A stretch of DNA of 64,000 nucleotides from Colletes latitarsis (lineage: Eukaryota; Arthropoda; Insecta; Hymenoptera; Colletidae): assembly GCF_051014445.1 (NCBI RefSeq), contig NW_027488365.1:8308001-8372000 (forward strand), read 5' to 3'. The notes under the pieces are model-generated. The model was not told where the DNA came from. It saw only the letters and a list, made by a program, of their open reading frames with translations, and made no database searches. Below, piece after piece: positions 1 through 10,990 of this stretch. A program made the translations under genes and the position numbers. Each line of letters opens with the position of its first letter. Position 1 is the first letter of the stretch.

Positions 1-1163
1 ACGGAGGCGATGCCCAGCTCTTCCAGGGAGATATTCTCCCTGGCGAGCCGCATCGCCTCCGCGAGGGTCAGGTCGCCCCCCTGCGCAACGGTCAGCGTCA
101 CCGCTGCCGTTTTTGGGGGACGACCTGGTCGTGCCTTCCCGACCTTCGCGGCCTTTACCTTGGCCGCCGGCGGCGGAGGCGGAGGCTGCGGTTGCGAGGC
201 CTTCCTCGCCGCCCGCTTCGCCTTCCGCCCCACCACCTCACTCCACGCCACCCCCCCTTGGGAGGGTGCTGTGGAGGACGCGACCACCGCGACCACGGGT
301 ACACCACCCCCCTTGGGGGTTGCGACCCGGGGCCCTGGTGCCGCAACGCTGGGCGGAGCCTTCACTCCGCCCTTCTTTGCCTTCCCCGACTGTACCGGAA
401 CAGGTCGGGGAGGCACCGCCTTCCTGCTGACCGCTCTTCCGGCGAGGAGCTCCTCCCGGAAGGCGGCCAGCTTGCCATCAATCATGTCCCCAATCCTCCT
501 CAGAAGATCGTCTTCTGAGGAGGTCGGGGACTTCTTCACGGGCGGAGTGCGGGTGGAGGGGCCCGCGGTGCCCCGCACCACTGCCGCCGCACTCCGCTTA
601 TTTACCTCCGCCGAGGGACGCGGCGGTGGAGGAGGAGGAAGGATGGGAGGGAGGGCCGCGCTGTTCCACAGCGCCTCTGCCCTCCTCCTCCCCTGTCGCT
701 CCTCCTCCAGCAGGAGCTGCAGACGGGCGTTCCGCCCTCTGAGCTCCCGCGCCGCCTCCCTCATTTCCTCCGCCGCGGCCTTCAGGGCCTCCGCGCCACC
801 GCTTTTCTGCCCCTTAAAGGCGCAGGCAGCGGCGACTTTCTCCACCCGCCTCAGGGACGAGGAGATCCTCTCCGATATCTCCTCGGTCACCTCGTCCCTG
901 AGGCAACTCAGCCTCACCGACGGGCTCATCGCCCCGCCCACCTCGACGACGGCCTGCCCCGCCCTCTTCCTCTTAGAGCCTATAAGGCTCCTGGTGGAGG
1001 AGAAGGACGAGACTGTCGCAGTCTCGTCGTCCTCCTCCACCTTCCACGAAGCCGGGCCAGGCGCTGGAGGCGGCGCGAGCGCCGTCACTCCAGTCCCAAC
1101 ACCGCCTTCGTCCTCCCCCTCTGACTTACCCCGTCCCATCCCCGTTTTAATATTGAACTCCAT
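1..1163 (-). CDS. ORF1 (Gag-like protein) of element copy 1, partial, N-terminal 387 codons
   Basis: The ATG at 1163-1161 (minus strand) aligns with the ATG of copy 2 ORF1 at 22855, and both sit at the same distance from the element 5' end (385 bp), which supports this start. I saw no stop or frame-changing indel to the left edge. The visible part contains an acidic, Ser-rich N-terminus, a basic SKRKR patch, a charged helical or coiled-coil stretch, a Pro-rich region and the beginning of the R1-type Gag core; the zinc knuckles are outside the window. Family knowledge says such proteins bind element RNA and form RNPs. The first ~65 residues differ markedly from copy 2 while the rest is about 99% identical. 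Whether the complete gene is intact cannot be judged here. Confidence 0.85.
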   Translation of the reverse strand, partial: MEFNIKTGMGRGKSEGEDEGGVGTGVTALAPPPAPGPASWKVEEDDETATVSSFSSTRSLIGSKRKRAGQAVVEVGGAMSPSVRLSCLRDEVTEEISERISSSLRRVEKVAAACAFKGQKSGGAEALKAAAEEMREAARELRGRNARLQLLLEEERQGRRRAEALWNSAALPPILPPPPPPRPSAEVNKRSAAAVVRGTAGPSTRTPPVKKSPTSSEDDLLRRIGDMIDGKLAAFREELLAGRAVSRKAVPPRPVPVQSGKAKKGGVKAPPSVAAPGPRVATPKGGGVPVVAVVASSTAPSQGGVAWSEVVGRKAKRAARKASQPQPPPPPPAAKVKAAKVGKARPGRPPKTAAVTLTVAQGGDLTLAEAMRLARENISLEELGIAS

Positions 1164-1548
1164 AATATTCCCACGAGCAGGTCGGAAGAAAAGGTCCGCC
1201 CGGGCAGAGCCGCCTTACCCGGGTAAGCCTATATACTCCGGGGGTTCGGCAGGTTCCCCGGAGGTGGTCGCTTGGGATTGGGCCTTCTCCCCCAACCATG
1301 CATCCCATCGCCGCGCACCATAGCTTAGGATTGGAGGGCGATTTTATAGAGTCGCCATACTCGTGGCCCAGGCGGTTAAGCCAAGACCCCCGTTCCTCCT
1401 GCCGTCACGTACCATTCACAAAACCAATAGGGAATTGTGAATGGGTCGTTGTGACGACCAACAGGAGGCTTACGGTGTGTGTATGACTCGGGTACCCCGG
1501 GTTCGTTAAGCCCGTACTGCAGCTGAAAGGCTGGCAGCCCCTGAGGGA
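1164..1548 (-). promoter_or_regulatory. 5' UTR of element copy 1
   Basis: This 385-bp leader is nearly identical to that of copy 2 over its outer ~330 bp (the one change I saw is a short TAT/AT difference near 1230). It includes the same hairpin-forming segments and the 14-bp palindrome CTTACCCGGGTAAG at 1214-1227. The inner ~50 bp next to the ORF1 start is diverged. An internal promoter is expected for elements of this type, but no promoter element can be proved from the sequence. Confidence 0.75.
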
Positions 1549-4500
1549 ATCCCAGACCTAACTTGCGTTATCCTCTAAAATAATGATCGAAACCAGGTTC
1601 AATTGACAGTTTTAGTTGTGGTACCACTTTACTACGTGATCCAAAGCAGAAAAAACCCTCGATGAGGTCAACATGCATGTTAAAACTGCGAAAGTATGAC
1701 CCTGATGAGGGCAAATCCCAGGTCTTACCCAGACCTAACATGCGTTATCCTCTAAAATATTTATCATGACCAGGTTTAATTGATTGCTTCATTGTGGTCC
1801 CACATTACAATGATCCAAACCAGAAAAAACCCAGGATCCGTTCAACAAGTATGTGAAGAATGCGAAAGTATGAGCCTGATGAGTGAAAATCCCAGGCCTA
1901 ACCTAGTCCTAACATGAATTATTCTCTAAAATATTGATCGAAACCTGGTTTAATTGACTGTTTCAGTGTTGTACTTCATTACTACGTGATGCAATCCAGA
2001 AAAAGCCCAGGATCTAGACATCAAGTATGTGAAATATGCGAAAGAATGAGCCAGATGAGAGCAAATCCCAGACCTAACCTAGACCTAACATGAATTACTC
2101 TCCAAAGTATTGATCGAATCCAGGTTTAATGGACTGTTTCAGTGTGGTACCACTTTACTACGTGATCCAAAGCAGAAAAAACACTCGATCAGGTCAACAA
2201 GTATGTGGAGAATGCGAAAGTATGAGTCTGATGAGGGCTAATCCCAGACCTATCCCAGACCTAACTTGCGTTATCCTCTAAAATAATGATCGAAACCAGG
2301 TTCAATTGACAGTTTTAGTTGTGGTACCACTTTACTACGTGATCCAAAGCAGAAAAAACCCTCGATGAGGTCAACATGCATGTTAAAACTGCGAAAGTAT
2401 GACCCTGATGAAGGCAAATCCCAGGTCTTACCTAGGCCTAACATGCGTTGTCCTCTAAAATATTGATGGAAACCAGGTTTAATGGACTGTTTCAGTGTGG
2501 TACCACTTTACTACGTGATCCAAAGCAGAAAAAACCCTCGATCACGTCAACATGTATGTTAAAACTGCGGAAGAATGAGCCTGATGAGAGCAAACACCAG
2601 ACCTAACCTAGACCTAACATGAATTATTCTCTAAAATATTGATCAAAACCAGGTTCAATGGAATGTTTCAGTGTGGTACCACATTACAACGTGATCCAAA
2701 CCAGTAAAAACACAGGATCCGTTCAACAAGTATGTGAAGAATGCGAAAGTATGAGTCTGACGAGTGAAAATCCCCGGCCTAACCTAGACCTAACATGCGT
2801 TATCCTCAAAAATATTGATCGAAACCAGGTTTAATCGACTGTTTGTGTGTGGTACCACATTACTATGTGATCCAAACCAGAAAATAACCCAGGATCTGTT
2901 CAACGAGTATGTGAAGTGTGCGAAAGTATGAGTCTGATGAGGGCAAATCCTAGACCTATCCCAGACCTAACATGCGTTATCCTCTAAAATATTGATCGAA
3001 ACCAGGTTTAATTGACTGTTTCAGCGTGGTACCACATTACTACGTGATACAATCCAGAAACAGCCCAGGATCTAGCCATGAAGTATGAGAAATATGCGAA
3101 AGTATGAGCCTGATGAGGGCAAATTCTAGATCTGACCCAGACCTAACATGCGTTTTCCTCTAAAATATTTATCAAGACCTGCTTTAATTGAATGTTTCAG
3201 TGTGGTAGCACATTACCACGTGATCTAATCCAGAAATAGCCCAGGATCTAGCCATGAAGTCTGAGAAATATGCGAAAGTATGAGCCTGACGAGGGCAAAT
3301 CCCCGGCCTAAAACAGACCTAACATGCGTTATCCTCTAAAATATTGATTGAAACCAGGTTTAATTGACTGTTTCAGTGTGGTACCACATTACTACGTGAT
3401 CCAATCCAGAAATAGCCCAGGATCTAGCAATGAAGTATGAGAAATATGCGAAAGTATGAGCCTGACGAGGGCAAATCCTAGACCTAACCAAGACATAACA
3501 TGAATTATTCTCTAAAATATTGATCAAAACCAGGTTTAATTGACTGTTTCAGTGTGGTACCACATTACTACGTGATCCAATCCAGAAATAGCCCAGGATC
3601 TAGCCATGAAGTATGAGAAATATGCGAAAGTATGAGCCTGACGAGGGCAAATCCTAGACCTAACCCAGACCTAACATGCGTTATCCTCTAAAATATTTAT
3701 CATGACCAGGTTTAATTGATTGCTTCATTGTGGTCCCACATTACAACGTGATCCAAACCAGAAAAAACCCAGGATCCGTTCAACAAGTATGTGAAGAATG
3801 CGAAAGTATGAGTCTGATGAGTGAAAATCCCAGACCTAACCTAGACCTAACATGCGTTATTCTCTAAAATATTGATCCAAACCAGGTTTAATGGACTGTT
3901 TCAGTGTGGTACCACTTTACTACGTGATCAAAAGCAGAAAAAACACTCGATCAGGTCAACATGTATGTTAGAACTGCGTAAGTATGACCCTGATGGGGGC
4001 AAATCCCAGACCTATCCCAGACCTAACTTGCGTTGTCCTCTAAGATATAGATGGAAACCAGGTTTAATTGACTGTTTCAGTGTTGTACTTCATTACTACG
4101 TGTTGCAATCCAGAAAAAGCCCAGGATCTAGCCATCAAGTATGGGAAATATGCGAAAGAATGAGCCCGATGAGAGCAAATCCCTGACCTAACCTAAACCT
4201 AACATGAATTATTCTCTAAAATATTGATCGAAACCAGGTTTAATTGACTATTTCAGTGTGGTCCCACATTACTACGTGATCCAAACCAGAAAAAACCCAG
4301 GATCCGTTCAACAAGTACGTGAAGAATGCGAAAGTATGAGTCTGATGAGTGAAAATCCCAGGCCTAACCTAGTCCTAACATGAATTATTCTCTAAAATAT
4401 TGATCGAAACCTGGTTTAATTGACTGTTTCAGTGTTGTACTTCATTACTACGTGATGCAATCCAGAAAAAGCCCAGGATCTAGACATCAAGTATGTGAAA

Positions 4501-7500
4501 TATGCGAAAGAATGAGCCAGATGAGAGCAAATCCCAGACCTAACCTAGACCTAACATGAATTACTCTCCAAAGTATTGATCGAATCCAGGTTTAATTGAC
4601 TGTTTCAGTGTGGTACCACATTACTACGAGATCCAAACCAGTAAAAACCCAGGATCCGTTCAACAAGTATGTGAAGAATGCGAAAGTATGAGTCTGATGA
4701 GTGAAAATCCCAGACCTAACCTAGACCTAACATGCGTTGTCCTCTAAAATATTGATGGAAACCAGGTTTAATGGACTGTCTCAGTGTGGTACCACTTTAC
4801 TACGTGATCCAAAGCAGAAAAAACCCTCGATCACGTCAACATGTATGTTAAAACTGCGAAAGAATGAGCCTGATGAGAGCAAACACCAGACCTAACCTAG
4901 ACCTAACATGAATTATTCTCTAAAATATTGATCAAAACCAGGTTTAATTGAATGTTTCAGTGTGGTACCACATTACAACGTGATCCAAACCAGTAAAAAC
5001 CCAGGATCCGTTCAACAAGTATGTGAAGAATGCGAAAGTATGAGTCTGACGAGTGAAAATCCCCGGCCTAACCTAGACCTAACATGCGTTATCCTCAAAA
5101 ATATTGATCGAAACCAGGTTTAATCGACTGTTTCAGTGTGGTACCACATTACTACGTGATACAATCCAGAAACAGCCCAGGATCTAGCCATGAAGTATGA
5201 GAAATATGCGAAAGTATGACCCTGATGAGGTCAAATCCCAGGGCTAACCTAGACCTGACATGTGTTATCCTCTAAAATATTGATCCAAAACAGGTTCAAT
5301 GGACTGTTTCAGTGTGGTACCATACTACTACGTGATCCAAACCAGAAAAAACCCAGGATCTGTTCAAAAAGTATGTGGAAAACGCGAAAGTATGAGCCTG
5401 ATGAGGGCAAATCCAAGACCTATCCCAGACCTAACTTGCGTTTTCCTTTAAGATATTGATGGAAACCAAGTTTAATTGACTGTTTCAGTGTGGTACCACA
5501 TTACTTCGTGATCTAATCCAGAAATAGCCCAGGATCTAGCCATGAAGTATGAGAAATATGCGAAAGTATGAGCCTGACGAGGGCAAATCCTAGACCTTAC
5601 CCAGACCTAACATGCGTTATCCTCTAAAATATTTATCAAGACCAGGTTTAGTTGACTGTTTCAGTGTGGTACCACATTACTACGTGATCCAATCCAGAAA
5701 TAGCCCAGGATCTAGCCATGAAGTATGAGAAATATGCGAAAGTATGAGCCTGATGAGGGCAAATCCTAGACCTATCCCAGGCCTAACATGCGTTATCCTC
5801 TAAAATATTTATCAAGACCAGGTTTAATTGATTGTTTCAGTGTGGTCCCACATTACTACGTGATCCAAACCAGAAAAAACCTATGATCCGTTCAACAAGT
5901 ATGTGAAGAATGCGAAAGTATGAGTCTGATGAGTGAAAATCCCAAACCTAACCAAGACCTAACATGCGTTATCCTCAAAAATATTGATCGAAACCAGGTT
6001 TAATTGATTGTTTCAGTGTGGTCCCACATTACTAAGTGATCCAAACCAGAAAAAACCCAGGATCTGTTCAACATGTATGAGAAATATGCGAAAGAATGAG
6101 CCTGATGAGAGCAAATCCCAGACCTAACCTAGACATCACATGAATTATTCTCTAAAATATTGATCGAAACCTGGTTTAATCGACTGTTTCAGTGTGGTAC
6201 CACATTACTATGTGATCCAAACCAGAAAATAACCCAGGATCTGTTCAACGAGTATGTGAAGTGTGCGAAAGTATGAGTCTGATGGGGTCAAATCCCAGAC
6301 CTATCCCAGACCTAACTTGCGTTATCCTCTAAAATATTGATTGAAACAAGGTTTAATCGACTGTTTCAGTGTGGTACCACATTACTACGTGATCCAAACC
6401 AGAAAAAACCTAGGATCAGTCCAACAAGTATGTGAAGTGTGCGAAAGTGTGAGTCTGATGAGGTCAAATCCCAGACCAATCCCAGACTTAACTTGCGTTA
6501 TCCTGTAAAATATTGATCGAACCTAGGTTTAATCGACTGTTTCAGTGTGGTACCACACTACTACGTGATACAAACCAGAAAAAACCCAGGATCTGTTCAA
6601 CAAGTATGTGAAAAACGCGAAAGTATGAGCCTGATGAGGGCAAATCCCAGACCTATCCCAGACCTAACTTGCGTTGTCCTCTAAGATATTGATGGAAACT
6701 AGGTTTAATTGACTGTTTCAGTGTTGTACTTCATTACTACGTGATCCAAACCAGAAAAAACCCAGGATCCGTTCAACAAGTATGTGAAGAATGCGAAAGT
6801 ATGAGCCTGACGAGTGAAAATCCCAGACCTAACCTAGACATCACATGAATTATTCTCTAAAATATTGATCGAAACCTGGTTTAATCGACTGTTTCAGTGT
6901 GGTACCACATTACTATGTGATCCAAACCAGAAAAAACCCAGGATCCGTTCAACAAGTATGTGAAGAATGCGAAAGTATGAGTCTGATGAGTGAAAATCCC
7001 AGACCTAACCTAGACCTAACATGCGTTATCCTCTAAAATATTTATCAAGACCAGGTTTAATTGATCGTTTCAGTGTGGTCCCACATTACTACGTTATCCA
7101 AACCAGAAAAAACCCATGATCCGTTCAACAAGTATGTGAAGAATGCGAAAGTATGAGTCTGATGAGTGAAAATCCCAGACCTAACCAAGACCTACCATGC
7201 GTTATCCTCAAAAATATTGATCGAAACCAGGTTTAATCGACTGTTTCAGCGTGGTACCACATTACTATGTGATACAATCCAGAAACAGCCCAGGATCTAG
7301 CCATGAAGTATGAGAGATATGCGAAAATATGAGCCTGATGAGGGCAAATCCCAGACCTAACCTAGACCTAACATGCGTTATCCTCTAAAATATTGATCCA
7401 AACCAGGTTCAATGGACTGTTTCAGTGTGGTACCATACTACTACGTGATCCAAACCAGAAAAAACCCAGGATCTGTTCAAAAAGTATGTAAAAACGCGAA

Positions 7501-7900
7501 AGTATGACCCTGATGAGGGCAAATCCAAGACCTATCCCAGACCTAACTTGCGTTGTCCTTTAAGATATTGATGGAAACCAAGTTTAATTGACTGTTTCAG
7601 TGTGGTACCACATTACTACGTGATCTAATCCAGAAATAGCCCAGGATCTAGCCATGAAGTATGAGAAATATGCGAAAGTATGAGCCTGACGAGGGCAAAT
7701 CCTAGACCTTACCCAGACCTAACATGCGTTATCCTCTAAAATATTTATCAAGACCAGGTTTAGTTGACTGTTTCAGTGTGGTACCACATTACTACGTGAT
7801 CCAATCCAGAAATAGCCCAGGATCTAGCCATGAAGTATGAGAAATATGCGAAAGTATGAGCCTGATGTGGGCAAATCCTAGACCTATCCCAGACCTAAAA

Positions 7901-8670
7901 TGCGTTATCCTCTAAAATATTTATCAATACCAGGTTTAATTGATTGTTTCAGTGTGGTCCCACATTACTACGTGATCCAAACCAGAAAAAACCCATGATC
8001 CGGTCAACAAGTATGTGAAGAATGCGAAAGTATGAGTCTGATGAGTGAAAATCCCAAACATAACCAAGACCTAACATGCGTTATCCTCAAAAATATTGAT
8101 CGAAACCTGGTTTAATTGACTGTTTCAGCGTGGTACCAAATTACTACGTGATATAATCCAGAAACAGCCCAGGATCTAGCCATGAAGTATGAGAAATATG
8201 CGAAAGTATGAGTGTGATGAGTGAAAATCCCAGGGCTAACCTAGACCTAACATGCGTTATCCTCTAAAATATTGATCGCAACCAGGTTTAATCGACTGTT
8301 TCAGTGTGGTACCACATCACTACGTGATCCAAACCAGAAAATACCCAGGATCTGTTCAACGAGTATGTGAAGTGTGCGAAAGTGTGAGTCTGACGAGGTC
8401 AAATCCCAGACCAATCCCAGACTTAACTTGCGTTATCCTCTAAAATATTGATCCAAACCAGGTTCAATGGACTGTTTCAGTGTGGTACCATACTACTACG
8501 TGATCCAAACCAGAAAAAACCCATGATCCGTTCAACAAGTATGTGAAAAACGTGAAAGTATGAGCCTGATGAGGGCAAATCCAAGACCTATCCCAGACCT
8601 AACTTGCGTTGTCCTTTAAGATCTTGATGGAAACCAAGTTTAATTGACTGTTTCAGAGTGGTACCACATT
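7901..8670. repeat. Higher-order duplicate, first copy (offset 1760 bp, 10 monomers)
   Basis: About 770 bp match the segment at 9661-10430 with an offset of exactly 1760 bp. Diagnostic shared variants include the rare CCCAAACATAACCAAGACC at about 8053, the form CCAAATTACTACGTGATAT, and TTTCAGAGTGG near 8652. Identity breaks down on both sides, so this is a multi-monomer exchange unit and not general monomer similarity. Confidence 0.75.
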
Positions 8671-9660
8671 ACTATGTGATACAATCCAGAAACAGCCGAG
8701 GATCTAGCCATGAAGTATGAGAGATATGCGAAAATATGAGCCTGATGAGGGCAAATCCCAGACCTAACCTAGACCTAACATGCGTTATCCTCTAAAATAT
8801 TGATCCAAACCAGGTTCAATGGACTGTTTCAGTGTGGTACCATACTACTACGTGATCCAAACCAGAAAAAACCCAGGATCTGTTCAAAAAGTATGTAAAA
8901 ACGCGAAAGTATGAGCCTGATGAGGGCAAATCCAAGACCTATCCCAGACCTAACTTGCGTTATCCTCTAAAATATTGATCGAAACCAGGTTTAATTGACT
9001 GTTTCAGTGTGGTCCCACATTACTACGTGATCCAAACCAGAAAAAACCCAGGATCCGTTCAACAAGTATGTGAAGAATGCGAAAGTATGAGCCTGATGAG
9101 TGAAGACCCCAGGCCTAACCTAGACCTAACATGCGTTATCCTCAAAAATATTGATCGAAACCTGGTTTAATCGACTGTTTCAGTGTGGTACCAGATTACT
9201 ACGTGATCCAAACCAGAAAAAACCCAGGATCTGTTCAACGAGTATGTGTAGTGTGCGAAAGTATGAGTCTGATGAGGGCAAATCCCAGACCTATCCCAGA
9301 CCTAACTTGCGTTGTCCTCTAAGATATTGATGGAAACCAGGTTTAATTGACTGTTTCAGTGTTGTACTTCATTACTACGTGATGCAATCCAGAAAAAGCC
9401 CAGCATCTAGCCATCAAGTATGAGAAATATGCGAAAGAATGAGCCTGATGAGAGCAAATCCCAGACCGAACCTAGACCTAACATGAATTATTCTCTAAAA
9501 TATTGATCCAGACCAGGTTTAATGGACTGTTTCAGTGTGGTACCACACTACTACGTGATCCAAACCAGAAAATAACCCAGGATCTGTTCAACGAGTATGT
9601 GAAGTGTGCGAAAGTATGAGTCTGATGAGGGCAAATCCCCGACCTATCCCAGACCTAACA

Positions 9661-10430
9661 TGCGTTATCCTCTAAAATATTTATCAAGACCAGGTTTAAT
9701 TGATTGTTTCAGTGTGGTCCCACATTACTACGTTATCCAAACCAGAAAAAACCCATGATCCGTTCAACGAGTATGTGAAGAATGCGAAAGTATGAGTCTG
9801 ATGAGTGAAAATCCCAAACATAACCAAGACCTAACATGCGTTATCCTCAAAAATATTGATCGAAACCTGGTTTAATTGACTGTTTCAGCGTGGTACCAAA
9901 TTACTACGTGATATAATCCAGGAACAGCCCAGGATCTAGCCATGAAGTATGAGAAATATGCGAAAGTATGAGTGTGATGAGTGAAAATCCCAGGGCTAAC
10001 CTAGACCTAACATGCGTTATCCTCTAAAATATTGATCGCAACCAGGTTTAATCGACTGTTTCAGTGTGGTACCACATCACTACGTGATTCAAACCAGAAA
10101 ATACCCAGGATCTGTTCAACGAGTATGTGAAGTGTGCGAAAGTGTGAGTCTGATGAGGTAAAATCCCAGACCAATCCCAGACTTAACATGCGTTATCCTC
10201 TAAAATATTGATCCAAACCAGGTTCAATGGACTGTTTCAGTGTGGTACCATACTACTACGTGATCCAAACCAGAAAAAACCCATGATCCGTTCAACAAGT
10301 ATGTGAAAAACGTGAAAGTATGAGCCTGATGAGGGCAAATCCAAGACCTATCCCAGACCTAACTTGCGTTGTCCTTTAAGATCTTGATGGAAACCAAGTT
10401 TAATTGACTGTTTCAGAGTGGTACCACATT
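9661..10430. repeat. Higher-order duplicate, second copy (offset 1760 bp)
   Basis: This is the partner of 7901-8670. Parts of the same unit also recur near 11221-11500, offset 1056 bp from this copy and 2816 bp from the first. Overlapping exchange events of 6, 10 and 16 monomers have therefore acted here. Confidence 0.72.
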
Positions 10431-10639
10431 ACTACGTGATCTAATCCAGAAATAGCCCAGGATCTAGCCATGAAGTATGAGAAATATGCGAAAGTATGAG
10501 CATGACGAGGGCAAATCCTAGACCTTACCCAGACCTAACATGCGTTAACCTCTAAAATATTTATCAAGTCCAGGTTTAATTGATTGTTTCAGTGTGGTTC
10601 CACATTACTACGTGATCCAAACCAGAAAAAACCCAGGAT

Positions 10640-10990
10640 CTGTTCAACGAGTATGTGAAGTGTGCGAAAGTATGAGGCCGATGAGGGCAAATCCCCGACC
10701 TATCCCAGACCTAACATGCGTTATCCTCTAAAATATTTATCAAGATCAGGTTTAATTGACTGTTTCAGTGTGGTTCCACATTACTACGTGATCCAAACCA
10801 GAAAAAACCCAGGATCTGTTCAACGAGTATGTGAAGTGTGCGAAAGTATGAGGCCGATGAGGGCAAATCCCCGACCTATCCCAGACCTAACATGCGTTAT
10901 CCTCTAAAATATTTATCAAGATCAGGTTTAATTGATTGTTTCAGTGTGGTACCACATTACTTCGTGATCCACACCAGAAAAAACCCAAGA
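10640..10990. repeat. Adjacent near-identical monomers
   Basis: Two successive monomers share the rare variant GTATGAGGCCGATGAGGGC (starting at about 10670 and 10846) and a CAGGATCTGTTCAACGAG segment, spaced 176 bp apart. This is a minimal single-monomer tandem duplication inside an otherwise heterogeneous stretch. Confidence 0.65.

Larger units (their letters stand above)
1..1548 (-). mobile_element. R1-like non-LTR retrotransposon, copy 1 (5' portion, runs off left edge)
   Basis: The reverse complement of this stretch aligns throughout with the first ~1.5 kb of the full-length element at 22470-28470. It holds the complete 5' UTR and the N-terminal 60% of ORF1; the rest lies beyond the window. 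The 5' terminus is sharp: the element sequence (CCCTCAGGGGCTGCC on the minus strand) stops at about 1547-1548 and ordinary satellite begins. The two copies share the same 5' end, so this copy is not 5'-truncated. Only one junction is visible, so its target-site duplication cannot be read. It is oriented opposite to copy 2. GC content is far above the neighbouring satellite. Confidence 0.93.

Noticed and set aside
3110..3130. Hammerhead-ribozyme-like CTGATGA motif in the monomer
   Set aside because: CTGATGAGGGCAAATCC could be read as a core plus a 3-bp stem II, but the invariant GAAA does not follow in the right place (AGAC instead), and no stem I/III with a UH cleavage site is apparent. In the GTGAAAA variants stem II is missing. 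A covariance-model search would settle it.
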